Assembly: GCA_023460055.1 (NCBI GenBank)
Contig: JAEWRJ010000046.1
Coordinates: 3,338-67,337 of the forward strand
Source of the DNA: Bacillota bacterium
GTDB lineage: Bacteria; Bacillota; Clostridia; Christensenellales; Aristaeellaceae
DNA length: 64,000 bases
Direction: 5' to 3'
Shown here: in pieces, positions 34,340 through 42,531 of the stretch
Layout: each line of letters opens with the position of its first letter
Numbering within the stretch: position 1 is the stretch's first letter
The notes under the pieces: generated by a model
The model's database searches: none
What the model was told of the DNA's origin: nothing
What the model saw: the letters and a program-made list of their open reading frames with translations, nothing else
Translations under genes and position numbers: made by a program

Positions 34340-35758
34340 TCACGCGTTCTCGGTTTCAAACAGCGCCGCCCCGGCGGTATCCGGCACCCGGAATTCGGCT
34401 TCCTGCTTTTCACGCTGTTTCAAATCGCGCAGCACGGGCCGCACCAGCGGGATCGTCAGCAGGAAGGCGCACAGATCGGCCGCCGGCTGCACCAGCTGCA
34501 GCCCCTGCAGGCCCAAAAGCCTTGGCAGGATCAGGATGGCCGGGAAGAAGAAGATACCCTGGCGCGCCATGGAGAGCACAGAGGCCCGCAGGGCGCTGCC
34601 GATGTTTTGCATCAGCATGTTGCTGGAAAACAGCAGGCTCATCAGCGGGAATACATAGCATTGGTAGCGCAGCGCGCCGGAGCCGAAGCGGATCACCGCT
34701 TCATCCTGTGAAAACAGCCGGATCAGGTTCGGCGCGAACATGATGCCCGCGGCCGAGATCAGCAGCAGGGCGGCCAGCATCACCTGGAAGGTGAAGAAAT
34801 AGCCCTTGCGCACCCGCCCGTAGAGCTTCGCCCCGTAGTTGAAGCCGCAGACCGGCTGAAACCCCTGGCCAAAGCCGATGATGGCGGAGGCGGCGAACAT
34901 CATGATCCGCGTGACCACGGTCATGCCGGCGATGGCCCAATCCCCGAAAGCGCCGGCCGATACGTTCAGAACGGCGGAGGCGACGCTGCCCAGCCCCTGC
35001 CGCCAGAAGGAGGGCAGGCCGCCCTTGAGGATCTCCGCGTACTGCGAGCGCCTGACCCTGACATTGCGCAGCCTGGGCACGATGTTGCCGCCCTTGGTGG
35101 TGGCGGCAAACAGGATGAGGAAGCTGGCAAACTGGCTGATGGCGGTGGCCAGCGCGGCGCCCGAGACCCCCATATTCAGCGTGAAAATGAACAGGGGGTC
35201 AAGCCCGATATTCAGCATGGCGCCGAAGCCTATGCCGATCATCGCGAAAAAGGCGCTGCCCTGCAGCCGCAGCTGGTTGTTGAGCACCAGAGAGGCCATC
35301 AGCCAGGGAGCGCCCAGCAGGATATAGCGCACATAGTCTTTGGCAAAGGGCAGGATGGTGGGCGTTGAGCCCAGCAGGCCCATCAGCGGCGTGAGGAACA
35401 GCAGGCCCAGCGCCGCAAAGACGATCCCCGCGGCCAGCGCGCTGTAGAAGCCGGTGGCCGCGATGGTCTGTGCTGCGTCATGGTCCTGCCTGCCCAGGCT
35501 TCGGGACATGGAATTGCCCGAGCCCTGGCCGAAGGTGAAGCCGATGCCCTGGATGACGGACATCAGCGGGAAGGCGATGCCGATGGCGCCTGTGGCGCTG
35601 GTGTTGTTCAATTGGCCCACAAAAAAGGTATCCGCCATGTTGTAGGCCGCGCTGATCAGCATGGAGACGATCGTAGGCACCGCCATGCGGATGATCAGCC
35701 CCCTCACCGGGGCCTGCGTCATCCTGATGAATTTTTCGTCGAAAGCTGTCTTTGTCAT
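34340..35758 (-). CDS. MATE-family multidrug/Na+ antiporter
   Basis: A 472-residue membrane protein with about 12 helices. The family N-terminus (LIIRMAVPTIVSMLISAAYN, then MADTFFVGQL) and its second-half repeat are both recognisable (GLPSFWRQGLGSVASAVLNV). Such pumps expel cationic drugs or metabolites using Na+ or H+ gradients. It resembles the MepA/NorM type of Firmicutes. It is 45 bases upstream of the beta-helix gene on the same strand and may share its transcript. Confidence 0.93.
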   Translation of the reverse strand: MTKTAFDEKFIRMTQAPVRGLIIRMAVPTIVSMLISAAYNMADTFFVGQLNNTSATGAIGIAFPLMSVIQGIGFTFGQGSGNSMSRSLGRQDHDAAQTIAATGFYSALAAGIVFAALGLLFLTPLMGLLGSTPTILPFAKDYVRYILLGAPWLMASLVLNNQLRLQGSAFFAMIGIGFGAMLNIGLDPLFIFTLNMGVSGAALATAISQFASFLILFAATTKGGNIVPRLRNVRVRRSQYAEILKGGLPSFWRQGLGSVASAVLNVSAGAFGDWAIAGMTVVTRIMMFAASAIIGFGQGFQPVCGFNYGAKLYGRVRKGYFFTFQVMLAALLLISAAGIMFAPNLIRLFSQDEAVIRFGSGALRYQCYVFPLMSLLFSSNMLMQNIGSALRASVLSMARQGIFFFPAILILPRLLGLQGLQLVQPAADLCAFLLTIPLVRPVLRDLKQREKQEAEFRVPDTAGAALFETENA

Positions 35759-35869
35759 GCGGTTTGCGCTGCTCTTTTCTGTTGATTGTGATGCCGGGCT
35801 GCTTCAGTCTGTTCAGTATAGACGATAACTGCCCGGGTCACAAGTTGAAATGGCGGGGGAACGGGGGTA

Positions 35870-36736
35870 TCAGGCCTGCGTGCCGATGCCTTCATCCTCC
35901 CCGGGCATCGCTTCCCTCACCCTGATCGTCACTTTTCCCATCGCGTGGCCTTCGCTTTGGTAGCGCACCGCCTCGGCGGTCTTGGCAAGCGGGTAGGTCC
36001 TGTCGATCACGGGTTTTACCCTGCCTTCTTCCACCAGCCTGACGATGTATGCCAGATCCTCCGCGCTGGGTTTCGCGGCCAGCATGCGCACTTTTTTGCT
36101 GCCCAGCGAATAGAACCGGCCTAGCAGCAGGGCCTTCATCACCTGCTTGAGCGAGCCCCCCACCATGACGAGGGTGCCGCCCGGTGCCAGCAGCCGCAGG
36201 TAGACCTTCAGCGGGTTGCTGCCGTTGACGGCCAGGACAAGGTCATACCGCCCGCTGATTTTGGTGACATCGAGGCCGTTGTAGGGGATGACATGGTCCG
36301 CGCCCAGGGACTGCATGACGAGGGCGTTTTTCTCTCCGCACAGCGCGGTCACCTCAGCGCCCAGGTGTTTGGCCAGCTGCACGGCAAAGGTGCCCACGCC
36401 GCCGCCCGCGCCATAGATCAGTACCTTGTCGCCCAGCTTGATCCTCCCGGCGTCGCGCAGCCCCTGCAATTTGAGCGAGATCAGCTTATCCATTTCGTCT
36501 TCCACCATGTCCAGCTGCAGCGATCTTTCGATGGCCTTGTCATCCGTTTTGCCGGTCTGGGCCGTCTGCCGGATGGCCTTGCCGATGGAGAGCACGATGC
36601 TGAGGATGATGTGCATCACGATCGTCGCGGCGACGCCGATGAACAGCAGCATCGATGATGCCCAGAATTTCAAGTCGTCCATGGACGCCGCGCCCGAGTT
36701 GACTACAAAATGTTGCCAACTGAAACTGAAGGCCAA
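35870..36736 (-). CDS. Chimeric protein: membrane-protein N-terminus fused to MDR oxidoreductase C-terminus
   Basis: A 288-residue frame built of two unrelated parts. Residues 1-89 resemble the start of a DUF2178-type membrane protein, with a helix LLFIGVAATIVMHIILSIVL and a charged segment ending DMVEDEMDKLISLK. From about residue 90 (LQGLRDAGRIKLGDKVLIYG) the sequence is the nucleotide-binding half of a zinc-type quinone oxidoreductase, with the Rossmann motif GAGGGVGTFAVQLA. The GroES-like catalytic half of the dehydrogenase and the second half of the membrane protein are missing. The join is in frame near 36469. An enzyme without its catalytic domain is unlikely to be active; deletion fusion or an assembly join are both possible. 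Confidence 0.7.
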   Translation of the reverse strand: MAFSFSWQHFVVNSGAASMDDLKFWASSMLLFIGVAATIVMHIILSIVLSIGKAIRQTAQTGKTDDKAIERSLQLDMVEDEMDKLISLKLQGLRDAGRIKLGDKVLIYGAGGGVGTFAVQLAKHLGAEVTALCGEKNALVMQSLGADHVIPYNGLDVTKISGRYDLVLAVNGSNPLKVYLRLLAPGGTLVMVGGSLKQVMKALLLGRFYSLGSKKVRMLAAKPSAEDLAYIVRLVEEGRVKPVIDRTYPLAKTAEAVRYQSEGHAMGKVTIRVREAMPGEDEGIGTQA

Positions 36737-36990
36737 TGACGGGAGAGAGAACGGGGATTTGATATAAATTCTTTCGCGTTATTTTATCGCTCGGCTGCGG
36801 CCGGAACAGAGGGCCAAGAGGGGAACTGATTCCCAGTTCACTGCACAGAGGGAAAACCCCGAGTGAAAAGCTTTGGGAACCTCTGTGGAAGCGGATGTGA
36901 AGCAGCCGGCGCTGTATGCTCTATTCCCCTTGTGGCGAATGAAGCAGTATCAATCCTGAAACAGGTTTAGCACAAGAAACTAATAGCTTA

Positions 36991-37040
36991 TACTCTCCGT
37001 GCCCCTCCGTTCCCCTCTGTGTCTGTGTGAGAAACGTAGC
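36991..37040. repeat. CTCCGTGCCCCTC-type dispersed repeat, copy 1
   Basis: CTCCGTGCCCCTCCGTTCCC followed by CTCTGTGTCTGTGTGAGAAA and CGTA. Similar blocks at 38171-38218 and 53661-53712 share the order CTCCGTGCCC, CTCTGTG or CTCCG, and a closing GA(A)ACGTA. It lies in the 332-base gap 36737-37068, which otherwise holds nothing I can identify. Confidence 0.55.
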
Positions 37041-37068
37041 CCTGTAGCCCCCGTCTTTCCACGTCATT

Positions 37069-37614
37069 TCACTGCGCTGTATATTCCTTCCGCGTAATGC
37101 CAAACAGCCGGCTATCCTGAAAGCCCTCATTGCTGCGGTAGTATTCCTTCGCCAGGCCTTCCGGGCGGAAGCCGGCCTTTTCCAGCACCCGGCCGGAGGC
37201 GGGGTTGTTGATGCTGTGCGAGGCCTCGGCGCGGTTGATGCCCACCTCCTGGAACATGAAGCGCAGCACCTCGCGCGCGGCCTCCGTTGTGTAGCCGCGG
37301 GACCGGTATTCGCGGGCCAGGCAGTAGCCCATCACCGCTTTTTCGTCAAAATCGTCCACATTGACAACGCAGATGGAGCCGATCAGCCGGCCTTCCAGCT
37401 CGATGCCCCAGTTATAGACCCGGATATCGTCATAATGGTACACCGCCATGATGTAGCCCCGGCTGTAGTCCGAGCTCTCGTGCGGAGTCCAGCGCTCCCA
37501 GCGGCAAACCTCGGGGTCGCCCATCCAGGCGAACAGATCCCGCGCGTCATCCGGCCGGATCTGCCGCAGCGTCAGCCGCGGGGTGTGGAGTTCCTTTGTG
37601 CCCAAGTGGTTCAT
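37069..37614 (-). CDS. GNAT-family N-acetyltransferase (RimJ/RimL type)
   Basis: A 181-residue acetyl-CoA-dependent acetyltransferase. The opening TPRLTLRQIRPDDARDLFAW is typical of RimJ/RimL proteins, and the acetyl-CoA loop is present as LAREYRSRGYTTEAAREVLR. NNPASGRVLEKAGF is the family's last conserved motif. Members acetylate ribosomal protein N-termini, antibiotics or other amines; the substrate cannot be told. It stands alone between repeat-rich gaps. Confidence 0.9.
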   Translation of the reverse strand: MNHLGTKELHTPRLTLRQIRPDDARDLFAWMGDPEVCRWERWTPHESSDYSRGYIMAVYHYDDIRVYNWGIELEGRLIGSICVVNVDDFDEKAVMGYCLAREYRSRGYTTEAAREVLRFMFQEVGINRAEASHSINNPASGRVLEKAGFRPEGLAKEYYRSNEGFQDSRLFGITRKEYTAQ

Positions 37615-37840
37615 AAGGGGGAGGTCCTTTCTATGCTGTCCGGCGCGGGGACGGCCCGCGCCAGGGGGAGCGGGGATTTAACGGAAATACTATATCACTA
37701 TAGGGATCAATAATCTACAGAACCATAAAGCCTGTATTCCTTGAATGGAAAGGGCAGGGGACATGCCCTGCTGCGCGAGACGCAGCCGGTCCTCCGCCAT
37801 GAGTCAGCAACTTATATGGCATAACTTCACATACTAATTG

Positions 37841-37936
37841 TTTTCCGTGTATTCCGTGCATTCCGTGGTTGGTCATTCTTTTTATAATGGGAAACGAACC
37901 ACGGAACACACGGAAAGCACGGAAAGCACAGAAAAC
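37841..37936. repeat. CCACGGAA-type inverted repeat, copy 1
   Basis: The left arm holds TTTTCCGTGTATTCCGTGCA then TTCCGTGGTT (37841-37870); the right arm is AACCACGGAACACACGGAAA followed by further GCACGGAAA units (37898-37936). The arms can pair around a 27-base centre. A second copy lies at 56170-56249. Confidence 0.65.
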
Positions 37937-37965
37937 AAGAACTCAGCCCAGAAACTTCAACTGTC

Positions 37966-37998
37966 CCCACTGCTTCACGCCGGCGTATGCCGGCTTTT
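37966..37998 (+). repeat. Partial copy of the palindromic GAAGCAATGGGG repeat, acting as a hairpin
   Basis: CCCCACTGCTTCAC followed by GCCGGC-GTAT-GCCGGC and TTTTT. The first block and the GCCGGC dyad match the end of the repeat found reversed at 39740-39808. The T-run could make it a terminator. It sits inside the 759-base gap 37615-38373, which holds repeats and AT-rich stretches but no gene. Confidence 0.5.
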
Positions 37999-38170
37999 TG
38001 CTATTGTTTCGCAAAAATATGCAAATTTCTCCAAAAACAGGGGAAAATATATATGAACAAACTGTGAACATGCGATTGACCGGACATGCCAAAAGTTGGC
38101 CTGTTTCCTCACTTCTTCAAACTTCATAATATTCTCAACGAACGAATAGCGTTATATATTTATATACATA

Positions 38171-38218
38171 TCCCTCTGTGCGCTCCGTGCCCCTCTGTGC
38201 CGCTGTGCGAGACGTATC
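38171..38218. repeat. CTCCGTGCCCCTC-type dispersed repeat, copy 2
   Basis: CCCTCTGTGCGCTCCGTGCC followed by CCTCTGTGCCGCTGTGCGAG and ACGTA. Same order of blocks as the copy at 36991. Confidence 0.55.
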
Positions 38219-38238
38219 CTCACTTTTCCCCATCCTTT

Positions 38239-38270
38239 CATTCAGCATTCCGCATTGCGAATTCAGCATG
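38239..38270. repeat. GCATTC-type dispersed repeat, copy 3
   Basis: CATTCAGCATTCCGCATTGC then GAATTCAGCATG, about 100 bases upstream of the CHC2 gene. Confidence 0.65.
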
Positions 38271-38373
38271 CCAAAAGATGTCAGTCCATGTCAGTAGATG
38301 TCACCCCACCTTCTGTGCTTATATAGACGCACGGGAACAAACGTTCCTAAAAAACACACAGGAGGAGAGAATC

Positions 38374-38793
38374 ATGGATCATGTTCAGGGAGACAGGGGC
38401 CGGATGCTGGAGGAGCGCAGGGCCTTGTTCCAGCGCTGCCGGGGGATCGACCCGGCGGTGGTGGCGCGGGACGCGGGGATCACGGTGACGCGCAAGGGGG
38501 GCAGGAACTTCTGCCTGTGCCCCTTCCACGCGGAGAGCACGCCTTCGCTGCTGCTGGACGAGCGGGGCAGCTGGCATTGCTTCGGCTGCGGGCGGGGCGG
38601 GGATACCGCCGCCTTCTATGCAGGACTCTACGGAGTCGGCCCGATCTCGGCAGCGCTGCTGCTGAGGAACAAGTACCTGGGGGATGCGGTGAAGCAATGG
38701 GGAAGCGCCGGCCAAGGCCGACGGGAAGAGGCTGCTTTGCAGCCGGGAAGCAATTGGAGACCTAACGAAGAAGGAGTGATATCAGAGACATGA
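38374..38793 (+). CDS. CHC2 zinc-finger protein (primase-type), stand-alone
   Basis: A 139-residue protein whose core is the DnaG-type zinc-binding domain: C49-x2-H52 in CPFH and C69-x2-C72 in CFGC, with the family's hydrophobic spacing and GGDTAAF after it. This domain binds single-stranded template in primases. The start at 38374 has GGAGGAGAG upstream. The last ~28 residues (from about KQWGS) come from a palindromic repeat and are not primase-like. Its stop overlaps the start of the Toprim-DUF3987 gene by four bases, so the two products probably act together as a split primase-helicase in a mobile element. Confidence 0.85.
   Translation: MDHVQGDRGRMLEERRALFQRCRGIDPAVVARDAGITVTRKGGRNFCLCPFHAESTPSLLLDERGSWHCFGCGRGGDTAAFYAGLYGVGPISAALLLRNKYLGDAVKQWGSAGQGRREEAALQPGSNWRPNEEGVISET
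38689..38757 (+). repeat. Palindromic coding repeat, copy 1
   Basis: GAAGCAATGGGGAAGCGCCG, then a GCCGGCC-type dyad, GGGAAGAGGCTGC, and a GCTGC/GCAGC dyad ending GGGAAGCAATTGG. It encodes KQWGS-x-GQGRREEAA in the CHC2 protein's tail. Copies in the next gene are at 38947-39014 (same strand) and 39740-39808 (reversed). Confidence 0.75.
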
Positions 38794-41189
38794 CAGAGGG
38801 AACCGTAAAACAATTGGGATTTAACACGAACGGAGGATATGATACGGGAACAGAACAATTTAATGAGGGGCCGATCCCCTTGAGCGAAGAGGAGATGGCA
38901 GAGCATGGCATCCTCGATGCCCACCGCGCCATGACGGGGGAAACGGCAAAGCAATGGGGAAGCGCCGACCAGGGCCGGCGGGAAGAGGCTGCTTCGCAGC
39001 CGGGAAGCGATGGGAGCTTTTCTGGAATAGACAAGATGGCAGGGGTAGAGAATGAACCGGACGCGCTGGAAGCGTACAGCCGGGAGAAGAACATCCCGCC
39101 AGCGGTGCTGCGGGAGAGCCTGGGGTGCTACGCAAAGGGGGAGGCGCTGGTGATCCCCTACTATGACGAACAGGGGCAGCAGCGGGCGGCGAGGCTGCGG
39201 CACGAGCAGGGGCACGACCCGCGCTTCTCGTGGCTGCCCAAGTCGGATATCATCCCCTATGGATTGTGGCTGCGGCTCAACCAGGGCAGCGGGGCCATCG
39301 TGCTGGCGGAGGGGGAATCGGACGCCCAGAGCCTGTGGATGATGGGCATCCCCTGCCTGGGAATCCCGGGCGCGACCTTGTTCAAGAGCGAATGGGCGCT
39401 AAAGTACCTGAAGGATAGGCCCCTGTGGCTGCACCATGAGGGCGACGCCGGGGGCGATGCCTTCCTGCGGCTGACCGCCCAGCGATTAAAGGAAGCCGGG
39501 CACACCGCGCCCCTGTGGATGATCCGTGCCCGGGATATCGACCCCCGCTGCAAGGACATCAGCGACCTCTACCTGCTGCGCGGGAAGGAGGAAGCCCGCG
39601 ACCTGCTGCGAACCGCCCTCAAAAAGCGCCTGCCGCTTGATACCCAGGCGAGCCAGGTGAACAGCGTGAACTCTGGCGTTCCCGCTCCGGTCATTGCGCA
39701 TTCCGAATTCAGCATTCAGAATTCCGCTGAGGCCGGCCCCAACTGCTTCCCGGCTGCAGAGCAGCCGCTTCCCGCCGGCGAAAGCCGGCACTTCCCCACT
39801 GCTTCACAACTCCCGCCGTTCCCCATCGATTCCCTGCCCCAATTCGGCCAGGCGATCGTGCGGGAGGTCAGCGCCTCCATCCAGGTGCCCCGGGACCTGG
39901 CTGCCTGCTTCATGCTGGGGGCCATCAGCGCCTGCTGCGTGGGCAAGGTGATGGTGGAGCCTTGGGAGGGCTATCAGGAGCCGATCCAGGTGTACATCCT
40001 GGGTTCGGCCAACCCCTCCGAACGCAAAAGCCCCGCGATGGCCGCCCTCTTCCGCCCGATCTATGAGTACCAGCGCAAAGAAAACGAGCGGCGCGCGCCC
40101 CTGATCCGCAGGTACCAAAGCGAGCGCGAGGGTGCTGAGATGAAGGTGAAGCGGGCGGTGCTCAAGGGCAATAAGGGGGATATCGACAGCGCGCACCGGG
40201 AGCTGGATGAGATCCATGAGATCAAGCCCTTTGAGCTGATCGTATCCGATGCCACCACCGAGGCGCTGGCCCAGTGCATGGCCCGCAACGAGGGCAAGGC
40301 AGCGCTGGTCTCCGCCGAGGGCGGCATGCTGGGCACGCTGTGCGGGCGCTACGCCAGCCAGCAGATGGCCAACGTGGATGTCATCCTTCACGGCTACTCC
40401 GGCGAGCCCATGAGCCAGCACCGCATAGCGCGCGGCCAGCTGGATATCCGCCGCGCGGCGCTCAGCCTGTGCCTGGCGGCGCAGCCGGGCGTGGTGCAGC
40501 GCTTCCTCACCCACGAGGCGATGCTGGAGTGCGGCATGGTCAGCCGCTTCCTGGTGGCCAGCCCAAGCTCCGGCCTGGGCAGCCGCCTGGTGCAGGGCCC
40601 GCCGATGAACCCCGGCGTGATGGCCGCCTGGGATGCCCGCCTGTACGATTTGCTTTGCTGGGAAAGCCCGGTCACCCTGAAGCTGACGGAGTCTGCCGCT
40701 GAGGCCTACCGCCAGTGGGGGCTTGAGGTGGAAAACCGCCTGCGCCCCGAGGGCGACCTGCACGACCTGGCCGGAGGATTTGGCGGCAAGCTGCGCGGCA
40801 ACACCGCGCGCATCGCGGGCCTGCTGTATATCCTGGAGGTCGGCCTGGGCCCCACGGAACGGCGCGTCCACGGCCGGCACATGCGCGGCGCCATAGAGAT
40901 CGCAAGATACTTCACCGCCCACATGATCGCCCTGTGCGGCGCGGAGGATCTGAGCCCGGAGGCGGACGCGGTGCTGAAGGTGCTGAGGAGGTGCGGGCTT
41001 AAAACCTTCTCCCATGCGTATGTTCGGCGCAAAGTGCAGGACCGCAAGGCATTGAGCAGCGCGGAGGCTGTGATGCTGGCGCTGAGCGAACTGGTGACGG
41101 CGGGGTATATCTGCCCGCATATCCCGGAGAAACCTGCGGAGAACAGCAGGGGCAGACCCACAGGGCCTTCGTACCGGCTGGTCGAGTAG
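38790..41189 (+). CDS. Toprim-DUF3987 protein (mobile-element primase-helicase type)
   Basis: A 799-residue protein. An N-terminal linker of about 90 residues carries a copy of the palindromic repeat. A Toprim-like domain follows (about 95-270), with the acidic motif VLAEGESDAQSLW and later HHEGDAGGDAF. A second, repeat-derived linker lies at about 300-345. From about 350 to the end is a DUF3987 domain (YfjI-type), with the phosphate-loop-like LGSANPSERKSP and VSAEGGMLG. Proteins of this kind replicate phage satellites, plasmids and integrative elements. The CHC2 domain usually joined to Toprim is on the separate upstream gene. No integrase was found. Confidence 0.85.
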   Translation: MTEGTVKQLGFNTNGGYDTGTEQFNEGPIPLSEEEMAEHGILDAHRAMTGETAKQWGSADQGRREEAASQPGSDGSFSGIDKMAGVENEPDALEAYSREKNIPPAVLRESLGCYAKGEALVIPYYDEQGQQRAARLRHEQGHDPRFSWLPKSDIIPYGLWLRLNQGSGAIVLAEGESDAQSLWMMGIPCLGIPGATLFKSEWALKYLKDRPLWLHHEGDAGGDAFLRLTAQRLKEAGHTAPLWMIRARDIDPRCKDISDLYLLRGKEEARDLLRTALKKRLPLDTQASQVNSVNSGVPAPVIAHSEFSIQNSAEAGPNCFPAAEQPLPAGESRHFPTASQLPPFPIDSLPQFGQAIVREVSASIQVPRDLAACFMLGAISACCVGKVMVEPWEGYQEPIQVYILGSANPSERKSPAMAALFRPIYEYQRKENERRAPLIRRYQSEREGAEMKVKRAVLKGNKGDIDSAHRELDEIHEIKPFELIVSDATTEALAQCMARNEGKAALVSAEGGMLGTLCGRYASQQMANVDVILHGYSGEPMSQHRIARGQLDIRRAALSLCLAAQPGVVQRFLTHEAMLECGMVSRFLVASPSSGLGSRLVQGPPMNPGVMAAWDARLYDLLCWESPVTLKLTESAAEAYRQWGLEVENRLRPEGDLHDLAGGFGGKLRGNTARIAGLLYILEVGLGPTERRVHGRHMRGAIEIARYFTAHMIALCGAEDLSPEADAVLKVLRRCGLKTFSHAYVRRKVQDRKALSSAEAVMLALSELVTAGYICPHIPEKPAENSRGRPTGPSYRLVE
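38947..39014 (+). repeat. Palindromic coding repeat, copy 2
   Basis: AAAGCAATGGGGAAGCGCCG and the same later blocks as copy 1, encoding KQWGSADQGRREEAASQPGS in the same reading frame as copy 1 does in its own gene. Confidence 0.75.
39692..39728. repeat. GCATTC-type dispersed repeat, copy 4 (inside coding sequence)
   Basis: CATTGCGCATTCCGAATTCA followed by GCATTCAGAATTCCGC, read in frame as AHSEFSIQNSA between the Toprim and DUF3987 domains. It is followed 12 bases later by the reversed palindromic repeat. Confidence 0.7.
39740..39808 (-). repeat. Palindromic coding repeat, copy 3 (reversed)
   Basis: The reverse complement reads GTGAAGCAGTGGGGAAGTGC and continues with the same dyads as copies 1 and 2. 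On the coding strand it gives a Pro/Ala-rich linker (FPAAEQPLPAGESRHFPTAS), so the repeat stays open in both orientations. Confidence 0.75.
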
Positions 41190-41210
41190 ATCGCGTCAAG
41201 TGATGTAAAC

Positions 41211-41294
41211 GGCGCGGGAATAATATATTCCCGCGCCTGAGCTTAAGAACTATCCAGTCTGACCCGTGGCTTTTTTCAAAGTCACGGGATTTTC
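41211..41294 (+). terminator. Two hairpins after the Toprim-DUF3987 gene
   Basis: A perfect 12-bp stem GGCGCGGGAATA / TATTCCCGCGCC (41211-41237, 3-nt loop) has no T-run after it. A second hairpin CCCGTG / CACGGG (41263-41288) is followed by ATTTTC. Together they probably end the transcript. Confidence 0.6.
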
Positions 41295-41444
41295 TGTGTG
41301 TCCACATTGTTATTTGAAATCAAATAGTTTACAATTGCCAAATTAAGCATTATCGGCATTGCTGACCAGCATGATGTATGCAGCAATCAAGTACAATCAC
41401 AGTAAGAAAGATACTGTGCAAAAAACGTGAAGGAAGGTTAAACC

Positions 41445-42458
41445 ATGAAAATTCATTATTTTCAGAGATACCATGAGAAAGAAAATGTAGCCACAGCTAA
41501 TACAATGCTGCTTTTATCTCGCTTATATCATTATTCTTCTGATAAGTTCTTTCGGTTTTTGAAATCAGAATTCTTCTCCGATTCTTTTGAACCTGAGATT
41601 GCTTTCAGATTACAAGAGAAAAGCGCTGATGGTATCCCTGACGCAACCATTGCTCAGGAGAGCTTCAAGATTGTAGTTGAGACGAAGATGTACGACTGGT
41701 TTTATTCTGATCAGCTGATAAGGCACCTGAGTTCCTTTAGTAAAGAAAAGTATAAGGTGCTATTGACGCTTGCCCCGGAGCTTATGGCAGAAGACAAAAA
41801 AGAGATATTTGAAAAGCAGCTCAAAGAATACAACGCAGCACAGGAGCATCCGGTCATCCACATAAACACTACTTTTGAAGGCGTTGCTAATGCGATACAA
41901 GAGGTTATCGATGATAAGGATTATGATATGCAAGATGTACTCGATGACTACTTGAACTACTGCTGCAATGATGGCCTGATCACGGTATCTGATTCATGGA
42001 AATACATGAGAATGCAGCTTGCAGGCAAAACATTTGACTTCAATATGAGAGAGAATATCTACTACGATAATGCTGAGCGTGGTTTTAGGGCACATGACTA
42101 TTTGAGTCTATATACGAATAAGAGTGTGCGTGCTGTGGGTAAGGTTTGTGCGCGAATCACCGCAATTGAAACCGAAAACGGAATGCAGTACGAAGCTGAA
42201 TATGGCGAGTTGAATGAGCAAAGAAAAGACGCCATTCTCAAGGCTATCGCAGACGGTGATGAGCGTGGGTATGAGCTACGAACGATCAAGCACAGGTATT
42301 TCTTTGTGGAGAAATTCTATGAGACGGATTTTAAGAAAATATCCCTGAGAGCGCCAATGGGAACACGAGTATTTGACCTGTCACAAATTTTGGGAACAGA
42401 ACAGCTGCCGGATACTCATAAGATCGCAGAGCTGCTTAGAACAAAAACCTGGGGTTAA
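41445..42458 (+). CDS. PD-(D/E)XK nuclease-like protein of unknown function
   Basis: A 337-residue protein, richer in A/T codons than the genes upstream. The N-terminal third looks like a restriction-type nuclease core: conserved acidic Glu51 region (FEPEIAFRLQEK), PD at residues 65-66 and the E79-T-K81 motif after a hydrophobic strand (FKIVVETKMYDW). The rest has no known domain. It lies between the element-type replication genes and the methylase pair in a defence-rich region, which fits an anti-phage or restriction role. The start at 41445 has GGAAGG upstream. The family name is unknown to me; the nuclease call is from the motif and is moderate. Confidence 0.6.
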   Translation: MKIHYFQRYHEKENVATANTMLLLSRLYHYSSDKFFRFLKSEFFSDSFEPEIAFRLQEKSADGIPDATIAQESFKIVVETKMYDWFYSDQLIRHLSSFSKEKYKVLLTLAPELMAEDKKEIFEKQLKEYNAAQEHPVIHINTTFEGVANAIQEVIDDKDYDMQDVLDDYLNYCCNDGLITVSDSWKYMRMQLAGKTFDFNMRENIYYDNAERGFRAHDYLSLYTNKSVRAVGKVCARITAIETENGMQYEAEYGELNEQRKDAILKAIADGDERGYELRTIKHRYFFVEKFYETDFKKISLRAPMGTRVFDLSQILGTEQLPDTHKIAELLRTKTWG

Positions 42459-42531
42459 TATCGCAGGGCTTAATGATGCCTTTTATGATTTCTGCCTGGC
42501 ATGGCAGATAGCGGGGGCAGCAATTAACGCA

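Noticed and set aside
37715..38129. Short frames in the gap before the CHC2 gene
   Set aside because: They are made mostly of repeat sequence and have no ribosome site or family.
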